Shown here: in pieces, positions 45,622 to 57,684 of the stretch
Numbering within the stretch: position 1 is the first letter of the stretch
How the letters are laid out: every line of letters starts with the position of its first letter
DNA from: Benincasa hispida
Taxonomy: Eukaryota; Streptophyta; Magnoliopsida; Cucurbitales; Cucurbitaceae
Reading direction: 5' to 3'
DNA: 64,000 bases
Assembly (NCBI RefSeq): GCF_009727055.1
Contig: NC_052352.1
Location: 28,555,283-28,619,282 of the forward strand
Program-made: the position numbers and the translations under genes
Notes under the pieces: generated by a model
Told to the model about the DNA's origin: nothing
Seen by the model: only the letters and a program-made list of their open reading frames with translations
Databases searched by the model: none

Positions 45622-47418
45622 TGATAACTTGTAGAAATACAAGTTATTTATGCCAGCTTATGTAGATATTGCGGCCAAAAGTTAGTAAATATACGCCGAT
45701 TATATGAAAATTAGCCTAGTATTACAATAATTATAAATGTTTGCAATTACACCCACTAACACCATAAAGATGAAAGACAAGCCGAATTTTACTCTGTTTT
45801 GTAGGATACCAAGTCACCGCTTGCGCTCAAGGCTCATGAGAAACTGATCAACGCATCTCTGTCACATTGCACCCGTCAGTCAACAATGAAGAGACGATTA
45901 CCGCAACGACGGCGCAATGCGATAATTGATCCAAAGCTGTGTTCAATCGCATGCAGTAATAAAAACAACACCGCATGTGAATCCATGATCGAAAGATGCA
46001 ACTGAGAAACGTAAAAGTGGAGGATTAAGACACGTGTACAACTAACGATTGTGCAGAATTGACGGTCTGATTGCATAACAGAAGGAATAATATCCCTTCA
46101 TCTTCGAAATTACCATGACAATCAAGTGGGGACCACAAGACCGGAGTCAAAGATCTGCACCTATAAATACCCCATTGATTTCAGAGAAAAAGTATGCTCG
46201 GGATACAGGGTAAATGCTGCAAAACTATTGAGAGAAAAGGCTGAGCTGAGTGCTTAAGTGAAGAAATTTGAGAAGAAGACGAGATAAAGCCGAGAGGTGA
46301 ATCTCATAAATAATCTGCCAAACACCTGATTGAAAGCTCTGTGCAAAGATCCCTGCTACTGGTGGAGCAAGCCTGAGAGGGAAGCTCTTCCTACCATTAA
46401 ATCCATCCTATCTGGCAAGCAGATCTCCATCAAATCAGTGCCAAAACATTGGCACTTGTTTGTATCTGTTCTATCTCTTTCATCATTGTATTTCACTTTC
46501 TCACTCTTTTCATTCACACCATGTATCAAACGCTTAATAGACGTATTAAATGTTTCGATAGCTTTCATTTACCATTTTCTGTCTATTTTCGTTCACCCAT
46601 CAATCACTTTCTTCATGATGTCTTCTTAATTCCCTGATAAGCAATATGAATTAACTAAGTACTTAATCTGTGTTAAAGATATAAAATGCGTTTAGCTAAG
46701 GCATGCTAGACGGCATCTTCACCTGTGAGAGCAGAAGTGAAGATGCCATTCTGATCTATCGAGAGAAGGTCAGAAGAATGCGTTAACTAAAACGAGTAGT
46801 ATTTCCAGACATAGAAGCAACCTTGTGTTCATTACATTAGTCTCTGTTTCACCACAGACATGTGGGAGCGCGGCCAATCACTGAAAGGTGTACACCAAGA
46901 GAAGAGTGGAACAGCATTTGTAGCTTTAACGCAATTGAGAACTTTCGTTGTTTATATTATTTGTCTTTCTCTTTCTATTCTGTTCATAATACTTGTCGCC
47001 GCATTCCACGTCTTTCCACAACTTTCACAACCAGCCTTGACCCCAGCATCTTGTACATGAAGCTGTATCTTGTATCATCTAGCTTAGGTTTATTGTATTT
47101 CATTTTATTATCGCATCTTTACCGCTTTACTTTATTTTATCGCAATTTATATACCTGTACAAACACATTTTTAAAGATTGAAAACCTGGTCGCATATGTC
47201 ATGAACATACCATAATAACCTAAATCAGTCCCCGTGTTCGACCTCGGATCACACCGAGAAACTTGCGATGGAATTACACTTGGTTCTATCATAACGAAAC
47301 TTGTGACAACGCACGGCATACTACGTGAACACCCATCATTAATGCATATCTAGCGATAGTATCGCATCATTTCGAGCATAAAACATCATCAATCATACCT
47401 ATCAAATACTGCGTTACA
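45622..47418 (+). repeat. Gypsy LTR, + orientation (5' LTR)
   Basis: Starts TGATAACTTGTAGAAATACA and ends GCGTTACA, followed by AGTTTA and a primer site. A TATA box CTATAAATAC lies at 46161. A perfect 11-bp hairpin lies at 46712-46747. It is interrupted by no other element. Confidence 0.75.
46712..46747. other. perfect 11-bp hairpin in Gypsy LTR
   Basis: GGCATCTTCAC pairs with GTGAAGATGCC around a 14-base loop, about 545 bases after the TATA box. Confidence 0.8.
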
Positions 47419-47424
47419 AGTTTA

Positions 47425-47442
47425 TGGCGCTGTTGTCGGGGA
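47425..47442 (+). other. primer-binding site of the + strand Gypsy
   Basis: TGGCGCTGTTGTCGGGGA, two changes from the TGGCGCCGTTGCCGGGGA form at 32591-32608. Confidence 0.8.
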
Positions 47443-48489
47443 TTTGGTTAATGGTTTATTGTTTGAGTGTGTTTGTGGTATTTGCAAGACAAATCTCTTT
47501 GTACTGGCTATTTAACGCAAAGAGCAGTCTGACGGCTTATGAGTACTGGAGTGATCCAGAAATTCTAAGCGAACCCAGAGATCATATGTATTTTTTGCGC
47601 AGGAGCACATCTGAACCAGAATAAGCGCTGGACTTTCAAAACCTACGGTTGTGAAGAATGCAAGGTTTGAGAAGTGCACGCATTCCCCATACCTGGTGTA
47701 ACTCCCAAAGGACTTATATTGCATCTCCTCCCATACATATTGTGGGATGAGCCAAGGAAGTGAACAATGTCCTTGAGGACATTGGGTGGGCAAGCAGGAG
47801 TAAATCGCTTGCGGGGGAAGCGATTGCGGTAATTCTGAGAACTTCTTTCAATTAGCATCCCTATCTATGTTTACGTGCTTTCTTTACAATTTCTTTTACT
47901 TCTTTTTCAATCTCGACATTTACTTCTTTTAAAGAGTAGCATTGAATGCTTTCTGTAATTCTCTTCAATTTAATTTTTCATGTCATGTTTAGACTCCTTT
48001 AATTTGTATACATTAGTAGTGCTGCTCTTTAATTTATGTGAATAATTGGGTGAAACATGAGACACCGCAAAGTCTTTTCGACTTTCATTTTTTATGACGT
48101 AAAAAGAAGAAAAATTAGTATGTAATGCGATGATGGGTGCATTGTGAGTAACAAGTGACACCTTGCGGCCATTATACCCAAATACATTGCAATGAGGGGT
48201 GTGTTGCGCGCGTATGTGTCCTTTGCCCATCCTTAGCTAAATGCACTATGTTAAGGTATCCTCCAGAAATGTATTAGTTAATGGGTGTGTTGCAGAGGTG
48301 CATGCATTGTTGCCCATCCTCAGCAAAAATTTATTTGCATTATTAGAAGCGGGGTGTCAAATTTTAGCATGCACCCATCTGAATCAAATTTTTAAGGAAA
48401 TTCTTTGATTCCTGTATGGGCACACATTTTTGTATTGCATTAATTTGTAATTAATTGTATACTTTGTTAATATTCAATACAATGAATAC
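47443..48489 (+). mobile_element. Gypsy internal remnant without pol
   Basis: After the primer site no gag or pol homology is recognised. GAGGACATTGGGTGG near 47775 resembles the 3' noncoding part of the 17-24 kb Gypsy (GAGGACATTGCCGC near 21673), so the coding region seems deleted. An imperfect repeat around GGGTGTGTTGC...TTGCCCATCCT occurs at about 48195 and 48280. Confidence 0.45.
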
Positions 48490-48519
48490 ATATTCACTCC
48501 TGGTACTTCTCCCACTTGC

Positions 48520-48625
48520 CCTGGATTATTAACCTCTAGTATTTCTAGTCTTACTAGATGATTCTTAAACACTTTAGCCGAGAGAATCATTGTAAATATA
48601 TTAGTATACAAATAGGTTTCTTATG
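48520..48625 (-). pseudogene. Copia RNase H C-terminal tail
   Basis: On the - strand SAKVFKNHLV matches the TATVFEGHLQS end of the copy at 34190-34275; the purine tract GGGCAAGTGGGAGAA follows. Confidence 0.5.
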
Positions 48626-49047
48626 GGGAATTCATTTATTTCTCAATAATGGCTAGGAAACACATTTTCCTCCTACTACATTGAGGTACTCTCAACTCTT
48701 TGATTAAGATGGTCTAACCTGCCTTAACAACTCTTGTTAACAGTCAGAGCTAGAAATCTTAAATTCATTTTACTTCGATCTTAGCCATTTAAATATCTGA
48801 ATATTTGCTGATGGCTATTAACAATTTGATTCTTAACAGAAGTTGCTAGAACAAACATAATTTTTGAAAATGAACATTTCATTTAACACAAAAATATGTA
48901 TAAAAGGTTCATTACAAGATTTAACAAAAGCAGGTAATTTACATCTTCATCAGCAACTTCTCCTACTGGATGAGCTAAGCAAATGGTCTCCAGGATTTAA
49001 GCAACCTATTTGCCTTTCTCTGCTCTCTTCTCTGCAAGATATTTAGG

Positions 49048-49863
49048 GCAATTTCTCTTACAGTGCCCTAGCTCGTTGCAGTGGAAACATTTTCCTTTCC
49101 CTGCAGCGGTTTTCTTGCTCTTCTTACCAGCAGGCTTTTTTCCCTTTCCCTTTGTCTTTCTTTGCTAAAATACTCTTAGTCTGCAAAGATGAGGCAACTT
49201 CAGGCTTGGAGGACATTCCTCTCTTCTCTACAGAAGCAACATTTACTTCTGGTACTGGTTCCAGACCTTTAGTTCTCAACATGGTCTGAAAAGCCTGCAA
49301 CTCATTAAGTAGAGTTGTCAAGTTGTATTCAATTTTATTCATCAAGGTATTGGTACAAAATTGCAGAAAACTCTTTAGAAGAGATTCTAGAATAAAGCCA
49401 ACTTGACCACTCTCATCCATCGTAGCACCATTCACTTCAGCCATATTAAAGTGGACCATCATGTCCAGGACATGTTCACAAACATTGGTCCCCTCTTTCA
49501 TGCGACTATTGTAAACATATTTGATAGCACATGCCTCAGGGTGAAGGACGGATGTCCAAACATCCCTCTTAGAGATTCCATAATCTCTTTGGCAGTGTTC
49601 ATAACCTCGTGTTTTTTTGCCAAAATGTCAGACAAGCTAGCGAGAATATAAGCACGGGCTTATTCATTAGCCCTGATCCATTTATCAAACGCTTCTCAAA
49701 CAATTCGGTTGGTATTTGAGCTAGGAATGAGAGGACAGTCCTCTGTTAAGACAAATCTCATATCGTCTATCGTGAGTATTGTATTCAAATTCGATTTCCA
49801 GTTTACATAATAGTCCCCAATTAGTTTGTCCAAAGCCAACAATTGTATAATAGAACTCGTCAT
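49048..49863 (-). pseudogene. Copia gag (- strand)
   Basis: MKEGTNVCEHVLDMMVHFNM and the following leucine-rich block TTLLNELQAFQTM are gag. The zinc knuckle CFHCNELGHCKRNC (49048-49089) has all ligands. The N-terminal part up to the start near 49863 is broken by frameshifts. Confidence 0.75.
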
Positions 49864-49869
49864 TCTGAA

Positions 49870-52328
49870 ATTATAAAAAAATTTATAAGTGAATTGCTTT
49901 TAAATCCAATCAAGTTTTAGCAAAGTGATAACGTACCCATAATCATTATTTTTGCAACGATACTTAAGTGATTTAGAACAAATGCTACCGTGGGGCAATC
50001 AAGAATTCCTTCACAAAAGCAAGATAGTTCTTGACCAAATACTATCTCCAGAATAACTCATATTCCGATAGTCATTTAGTTATCGTTTTCGGTCAAGATC
50101 ATTACTAACACTTAGTAAGTCTTGTAAGTGTAGACCCGCCATTTTCAGATCTTACAGAACGGTATAAGTATGCCTCCAAAATAGAAGACAATACCCAAGA
50201 TGGAACTATAAGACACTATTCATTTTACTGAAGCCTGGGTTGTTCCAAATCCTATGTTACAACCCTCTGTAAGGATCATCGAGGTTAATGACTAGCTAGT
50301 GCCGCATGAAAAATGACAATAGGCACAACATAAGAATCTCACAGTTCAAACTAATGGAGGAGACCGTAGGACAATGTTGACACATTTCCTTCACCCACTT
50401 ACTATGAATGACTTCCCCCATTCACCTTGTTATTGACCCATGCAAACACTTTCTGTATGGAGCAGTCGAGGTAAAATCGACAAAAAGTCGAGCATGGATC
50501 TCACAGTGTGAACTCTTGAGGACGTGAGAGCTAATAACTTTTATTCTCCCACTGAAGTGTTCTAAATGTTTGGGTATTTTACTTAGGCAAGACGGCTAAT
50601 TTCATACAACCTAAGTCTAAGTAGTTTATCCAAATATAACTCTTATAATTAGATTTAACCTACAATGTCTAGGTGTTAAACCATTTTATTACCTCACATC
50701 ACTCACCAATGCTCATAAAATCGGTTACCAACACTCAATTATTCGGCTATAATCCCCAGATAGGAGGTGTTTTGTAGATCGTCAACTTGAACACCCCCGC
50801 CTTCGATAGGATTATATACCGGTTGAGTTTGTAACCATAGTTTTACAAGTTTAAAGACTTATTTTAACTTATTAAAATAAGTGGTTAACCAAAGTGAGCA
50901 TGCAGCTATTCTTTGTTATGGATTTTAAATGTCTAACCAATTTTATAACAACTTACAAAATTTAGACATGTTTAACATCCATGACAAACAACGAAGGTAT
51001 CTAATATAACTATTATATTAAACATAACCCTAACATGCATACTATATATCATAATAATTATAACATACTATCAATACATGTAACATGCTTCCTACGGTGG
51101 AGTTTTAAATTTACATGGCATACTGTATGCATATACATGAATTTATTTAATTATCACATACATCTCATGCATAAACAACTAACTGTTATGGTTTTCGTTT
51201 TCGCATAAACAAGCAAACAGATAGCTAACTATTACAAACAGCTTCATAACCGTCTTTGAACTACTCGAACCACTCCAAACCGAACCCAAAACAACTTGAA
51301 CCGGGTTGGACGAGTCTGAACCGGACCAACAAAGCCTGAACCAGACCAACCAATCCATTTAAGGCTGAACCAGATTAAACCTTGAGTAAACCGGTCGAAC
51401 CGGTTGCTCTCGGTCCAACCTCAATATGTTGCTAAGGTCAATCGTGTAACGCCTGGAGGTAATCGTCTAGCATCGTCACCTTGGGTTGAGAGGAAGTACA
51501 CGTTCGCATAGTGTTTGCTGGAAGCTAGACAATCGTTTAGCTCTATCGCATGGGACTAGACGATCGTTTAGTTCCATCGCAGTGCAATCGTTTAACTCCA
51601 TCGCATAGTACTAAGCGATCGCATAACACCTCGCCCAGCACATTCAAATCATCGTTTATATCCGCTACAGCTAAACAATCGCATAGCTCCATCGTATAGA
51701 ACATCATCACATCGCATAGCATTTATCTACACGATCATTTAGCTCCGCGACCAAACGATCGCTCAGCGCTATCGCGTAGCACTTCATCACATCACTTAGC
51801 ACGCTTCGTTGCTAAATGATCGTTTAGCAAAATCAACGTATCGTCTAGTTCCCACTTATAAAACTAAATGATTGTCTAATGCTATCGTATAGCAATTGAA
51901 CGCATCGTTTAGCTCTCGTAGGTACACGATCGTTTAGCATTCAACATCACCATGACCAGCGCATATTACTAAACGATCGTCTAGTTTTTCTTCTCTCGTG
52001 TAACGTCTAGAGCTAAACGATCGTTTAGCAACTAGACCTCAGCAACAGATTTAAGCAGAAGCTGAAAACTTTGGAACAGCAGCTCGACCTCCTTCGCTTG
52101 TTTGTTCAATTACATCTTAATTTTAACTCTAATGACTCCAAATAAATTACAGACTCTTACTAACACATAAATGCTCATCAAATAAGATCCAATTACAAAT
52201 TTAATTGAGAAATTAAAGAGAATTAAGATGCCAAAATAGAGAAAACCATAGCAGTGCATCAGTTTCATATATCTCATGAAAAAGCACCCACCTTGCCAAA
52301 ATTAGACCGAATTAAAAGCTTAAAAGAT
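49870..52328 (-). other. untranslated leader of the - strand Copia
   Basis: Shares GGAGCAGTCGAGGTA, CTCCCACTGAAGTGTTCTAA and ACAACCTAAGTCTA with 23997-24240 and 63766-64000. It contains a CGATCGTTTAGC motif array at 51430-52030. Confidence 0.6.
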
Positions 52329-52340
52329 GCTCTGATACCA
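52329..52340 (-). other. primer-binding site
   Basis: On the - strand TGGTATCAGAGC, perfect, two bases from the LTR end at 52343. Confidence 0.85.
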
Positions 52341-52342
52341 AT

Positions 52343-54147
52343 TGTAAGAGTTAAACAACATGCAGCAAAAGTATCAAGGATCCATAAGCATTCTAATTCA
52401 CTAATTTTGGCAAAAACTAAAGCATGCTCTTCATAAAAATTGGTTTTCAGAACATACCTTTGATGAACTCTTCAAAAAAAACGTCTGTTCAACTGCTGTC
52501 TTCACTTGATATTACCATGAACCACCTTAAATCCTTCTCTACTATGCTCTTGGAACCTTAGGCAAAGTATGGGACTCAAGAACAGCTTGAAGATGTGGAG
52601 AAACAAGAAAAACTCACAGCAACAGCAAGTTGAAGAAGACAATCTCTTTTTCACCGAAATTTCTCTCAAAATTCTGTATTCCTTTTTTTTTTCTTCTCCA
52701 ACAACTCCAATCTTCTTTATATATTAAGATGAACATGCAAAGAAATGGAGTACATGGCTTGCAGCTCATGCTTGGAGAATCAAAGTAGAGAAGAAAATGC
52801 TTTGTGTGTGAGCATAAAGATGATGATAATGGAGAAAACTCTTTTTTCACTTTTTACAATCCATGCAAAATGAATTTCCATTTTCTTTTTAAAATAAAAA
52901 ATGACTTTTAAATCATTTTCATTAAAAAATTGATTTTATTAAATTAATTTCATAAATTAATTTTAAAAATAATTAATTTAATATCAAATATTAAATTAAT
53001 TTTTGCACAATAATCATCTTCATATATTTAAATCATATTTAAATATTTATTCTCTTGTTATTATTTAATTTGAACGTTTCAAATTAATTTCTCAAGCTAC
53101 CCTAAATCGTACCCATTTACGAGCTTGTAGGGGGACCTCGCGGACCTACAGATCATGAACTCCAACGATCCAAGATTAATCGGCTAAACTCATTAAACCG
53201 ATCTAACCACCATTCATTAACTAATGGGTTATTCCACTAAAGCCCATAGCTGAACTCCCCTGGCTGTAGATATATTATGTCCACTCGATATAACCATGAT
53301 TAGTAAGTTAACCCTTCAAAGGTTGCTCGTAATAATAGCTGGGTCGAATCTCTGTTTTACCCCCGAAATTACCTCTTGTTCCTTAAGTTCCACTGATCCC
53401 CTAATGAACAATTGATTTGTGATCCAATCAACAAATCGAATCCCTCTCAGGCCAATGAGAGGGTGAGGCCTCTTGTTCAAGACCCAGAATCAGCACTTAA
53501 AGGGAACAACCTCTCTATTAACCCTAATTGGGTAGGAGTGAATTCCCTCTTACACCCTATGTTCCCAGCTATTCATCCGGTCTTATCCACAAAATGCTAA
53601 GTTTATTGAGCAGAGGCAATTGGTCTACTCTCACCGTTTGCAGATCAAAGGATAATTCCGAACAAACAAGATTCATAGTTAGCATAGGATTAAGGTTAAG
53701 TTACCTAGGTCATCGCTTTGAAATCGTCAGTCTTAAATAGTAAACAGCGTTATAAAGTAAGAGTGACGGGTTTCGTGGTCCGATTTTGCACAAAACTCAT
53801 TTTCACAAGACACCCTCACTCCTCATGTCTCAATATGCACGAATTAGGATCACTTCGTATATAGCACTTTACAACTCTTTGTAATAAGTACAGAGTAGGC
53901 CGCATCCAATAGTGTTACCAGAATAAGGTACCCAACCTTATTCATATACTATAGATCATTTTGACTATTTACTCGAACCTAATCCACTTGTATGTCTTCA
54001 CATAAAGTTCAAGTACTCATATAATAGTCAAGGGACTTAGGTTTATTGGATTTCTAAAAAACAATATATTCAACAACAACTTTATCAAATTCTCGGAATA
54101 AGTTCTAATGTTTACAAACCACGAGTTTTAGGACATAAAACCCAACA
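52343..54147 (-). repeat. LTR B of the - strand Copia, complete
   Basis: On the - strand it starts TGTTGGGTTTTATGTCCTAA and ends CTCTTACA, 1805 bases. It is the best full reference for LTR B in the window. Confidence 0.8.
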
Positions 54148-54848
54148 CAGTGGGAGGTACTTGGGGCATATGATGCTTCATTTAAACCATCTACGTTTCT
54201 CCTATATAGTCCACACTGTGAGATATACCCTCGGCCTCGTGACACCATAGGAGTGACCCCCTAAAGGATGGTGTTTGGGTAGGTCAATATCAAGGTGGAT
54301 GGAGAGAGTGTCCATAGTAAGTGGGAGAGGGAAGTGCGACAGCATATCCCTCGGTCTCCTTCGTTGGATTGAATAAAGTTTCTGTGCATCGCCTCGAGGC
54401 ACCCTGGGAATGTCCCCCTATAGGATGGCAGTTTTGTGCGTTTCTGTATTTAATCTCCTGTAAGAGGATAAGGTTACTTAGTCTCTTGTCCTAATCTACT
54501 TCTTCCCTACGATGGGCTCATTAGGGCGAGACTCTAGCACCAAAAGCGAGGGGTCACACTTACACGAAATTGTTAAAAGTTAACAGTTCTGGACCAAATA
54601 AATGATGGTTGTTAGGTTCAATTCCAAGAATTGGTTCTGCCTAATGGTTGAGAAGGTCTCATCCCAGTGAAGGGGCATCTGATCACCCCACCGGTGACGT
54701 TTGTCCTGCCTCGCTAGGGCATCATTGCAAAATAGAAGTCTTTCACTTAGGGTACTTGAAACTGTTTTGCAAAATTAATTGGTTAAAATGTGGTTTAGCA
54801 AAATCTAATAAAAGTTTTGTTCATTTTTCAGCAACAATCTTTTGAAAA

Positions 54849-55735
54849 ATGGCCACAGCCACTTTAGCTTTGCTTAGCGCTAAGAAATTAACTGGCGATA
54901 ACTTTTCAACATGGAAACACATGATCACGACGATACTGATCATCAAGGATCACATGTTTGCCCTTATGGAGGTCTGTCCTATTCCAACCCTCAATGCCGC
55001 TCGAAATGTTTGGGAGGCATACGAGCGATGGACACGGGTGAATGAGAAGGCATGAGCCTATATCTTGGCAAGTCTTTCTAACGTCTTAGCCAAGAAGCAT
55101 GAGCCCATGGTCTCAGCACGTGAGATCATGGAGTACCTATGGGGAATGTTTGGACAACCGTCTGAACAGCTCCAGCATGAGGCTCTTAAGTATATATTCA
55201 ACTCTAAAATGCAAGAAGGCACCAATGTGTGTGAACATGTGCTTAACATGATAGTCCACTTCAATGTGGCAGAGTTGAATGGGTCTACCATCGATGAGGG
55301 CAGCAGGTTATCATAATCCTGCATTCTTTGTCGGATAGCTTCCTTAGTAATGTGATTCTTAGCAAAGTGAAATGCAACCTTACAACTCTCCTCGACAAGT
55401 TGTAGACCTACCAATCTTTACTGAATAGTAAGGAGAGGAAGAAGGTTGAGGCAAATGTTGCTTCATCTTCCAGGACATTCCATAGAGGTTCGACCTCAGG
55501 AAAAAAGGCTGCACCTTCTACTTCTAACTCTGCAAAGGGAAATAAGAAGAAGGGTGGTAAAGGAAAAGGAAAGGCACATGCTAACCCACCGCTTGTCGCC
55601 CCAAGAAGGCATCCACCGTCGGTTGAAAAGGGAAAATGTTTCCACTACAACCAGGATGGACACTGGAAGAGGAATTGTCCTCGTTGGCTGAAGGAAATGA
55701 AGGCTACCAAGGTTAAGGTCAAGGCTGATAAAGGT
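54849..55735 (+). pseudogene. Copia gag (+ strand)
   Basis: MATATLALLSAKKLTGDNFS begins gag; KMQEGTNVCEHVLNMIVHFN is the central block. Stops occur at 55053-55055 and 55314-55316. The zinc knuckle at 55637-55678 reads C-F-H-Y: the second Cys is Tyr, so zinc binding would be impaired. Confidence 0.75.
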
Positions 55736-55739
55736 AAAT

Positions 55740-56130
55740 ATGATTTACTTGTACTTGAAACTTGTTTAGTGGAGAATGATGATTCTGCCAGGATAATTGA
55801 TTCGGGCATCACTAATCACATTTGTTCTTCTTTTCAGGGGATTAAATCCTGGCGGCAGCTGGAGGCTGTTGAGATGACGATGCGAGTAGGCATCGGGCAC
55901 GTCGTCTCAGCTGTGACAATGTGAAGGATCTAGTTATCTTAAAGAACAGATTTCCAATTTTGAATGATGTATATATTGTTCCTGAACTTAAGAGGAACCT
56001 CATTTCTATAAAGTGTTTGCTACAATGTAAATACACTATTTCATTTAATGTGGATAAAGCATTTATTCATAAATATGGTGTTGATATTTGTACAGCATAT
56101 TTGGAAAAAAAAACTTGTATGTGCTAAGGT
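55740..56130 (+). pseudogene. Copia protease and gag-pre-integrase front
   Basis: KYDLLVLETCLVENDDSARI precedes IIDSGITNHIC (D-S-G active site). MTMRVGIGHVVSAVTM and FPILNDVYIVPELKRNLISI follow after a stop at 55922-55924. Confidence 0.7.
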
Positions 56131-56199
56131 CGTTAGCCATTAGTTCCCTCCATAACACAGAATCATTTAAAACTACCGTAACTCAAACTAAACGTCAAT

Positions 56200-56931
56200 G
56201 TATTACTCAAGGAAAATTCCCAACTTTGGCACCTTCGATTAGAACACATTGATCTCAATAGGATTGAGAGATTGGTAAAGAATGGACTTCTAAGTGAGTT
56301 AGAAGAAAATTCTTTACCGGTGTGCGAATCTTGCCTTGAGGGTAAGATGACTAAAAGATCTTTTACTGGAAAAGGTTATCGAACCAAAGAGCCTCTTAAG
56401 TTAGTACATTCTGACCTTTATGGTCCTATGAATATGCGAGCCCGAGGTGGCTATGAGTATTTTATCAATTTTACTGATGATTACCCTAGGTATGGGTATG
56501 TTTATCTTATGCAACGGAAGTCTGAATCCTTTGAAAAGTTCAAAGAGTTCAAGGTTGAAGTTGAAAATGCATTGGATAGACGGATTAAAACACTTCGATC
56601 AGATCAAGGGGTAGAGTTTTTGGACTCAGCATTTCAGGACTATTTGATAGAACCTGGAATCGTTTCCCAACTCTCAGCGCTGAGTACACCTCAGCAAAAT
56701 AGTGTAGCAGAGAGGAGAAATAGAACCTTGTTGGACATGGTTCGTTCGATGATGAGTTACGCTTCCTTACCGAACTCATTTTATGGTTTCGCAGTGGAGA
56801 CTGCGGTATACATACTCAACTGTGTTCCCTCTAAGAGTGTTGCAAGGATATCTCTAGAGTTGTGGAATGGGCATAAAGCTAATTTATGTCACTTTCGCAT
56901 TTGGGTTGCCCTACACATCTGCTTAAGGTAG
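56200..56931 (+). pseudogene. Copia integrase (+ strand), catalytic residues intact
   Basis: The best integrase in the window. CESCLEGKMTKRSFTGKGYR is the zinc-binding end. The core has Asp in LVHSDLYGPMN, Asp in KTLRSDQGVEFLDS and Glu in NSVAERRNRTLLD. One frame covers 56272-56931, then a stop interrupts it shortly before the repeated 44-bp block at 56954. Confidence 0.8.
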
Positions 56932-56953
56932 TTGGAACCACAGTCAAGGTTAT

Positions 56954-57042
56954 GCCTTTTTGTAGGCTACCCCAAAGGTACACGAAGGGGTTATTTTNGC
57001 CTTTTTGTAGGCTACCCCAAAGGTACACGAAGGGGTTATTTT
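56954..57042 (+). repeat. 44-bp exact duplication flanking one N
   Basis: Copies 56954-56997 and 56999-57042 are identical (starting GCCTTTTTGTAGGC and ending GGGGTTATTTT), with N at 56998. Related Copia copies have this segment once. Confidence 0.95.
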
Positions 57043-57680
57043 TATGATCTATCGGAAAATAGGGTGTTTGATTCCACGAATGCTACTTTCCTGGAGGAGG
57101 ATCATATTAGGGAGCACAGTCCACAAAGTAAAGTCGTGTTGCATGAGCTTTCCAATGAAACTATTGAAACTTCAACAAGTTGTTGAAGAGCCTACTTCAT
57201 CGACAAGAGTTGTTGATGGTAGTTCCTCTAGTAGGTCGGTTCCACATCAGGAGTTGAGGGAACCTCGACATAGTGGGAGAGTTGCGAACCCGCCCGTTCA
57301 TTATCTGGGTTTCACGAAAATCCTTGCTGTGGTAGCAAATGGCAACGTTGAGGATCTGTTGTCTTATTAGAAAGCAATGAAGGATTTCGACCGGAATGAA
57401 TGGGTCAAAGCCATGGATCTCGAGATGGAGTCGATGTACTTCAACTCAGTATGTGATCTTGTAGATCAGGCTGATGGGGTAAGACCTATAGGTTGTAAAT
57501 AAATCTACAAGTGCAAACGGGTGTTGATGGGAAGGTGCAAACCTTCAAGGCTCGACTTATGGCAAAGGGTTATACCCAGGTAGAGGGAGTCGACTATGAG
57601 GAGACTTTCTCACCTGTTGCCATGTTAAAGTCGATCCGCATCCTCCTGCCCATTGCAGCTATATTTTGTACCACTTAGTT
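57043..57680 (+). pseudogene. Copia reverse transcriptase, N-terminal part
   Basis: FDSTNATFLEEDHIREHSPQ, ELREPRHSGRVANPPVHYLG, KAMKDFDRNEWVKAMDLEME and VRPIGCK are seen, with stops at 57368-57370 and 57500-57502. It ends before the catalytic region. Confidence 0.75.
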
Positions 57681-57684
57681 TTAA

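Larger units (their letters stand above)
48490..54147 (-). mobile_element. - strand Copia reduced to LTR, leader, gag and RNase H tail
   Basis: On the - strand: LTR B (54147-52343), canonical primer site, leader, gag with zinc knuckle (49860-49048), and at 48620-48490 the RNase H C-terminus and a CAAGTGGGAGA purine tract. Protease active site, integrase and reverse transcriptase are missing. The 3' LTR is not present next to the tract; Gypsy-associated DNA lies there. Confidence 0.7.
54148..57680 (+). mobile_element. + strand Copia (family A), LTRs missing on the left
   Basis: Leader (54148-54848), gag, protease, integrase and the front of the reverse transcriptase in order. The left end abuts LTR B; the right end stops in the reverse transcriptase at about 57680 and passes into LTR A. 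Confidence 0.8.

Noticed and set aside
51430..52030. CRISPR-like array of repeated CGATCGTTTAG words
   Set aside because: Spacing is irregular, the motif is degenerate, and it lies in a plant retrotransposon leader.
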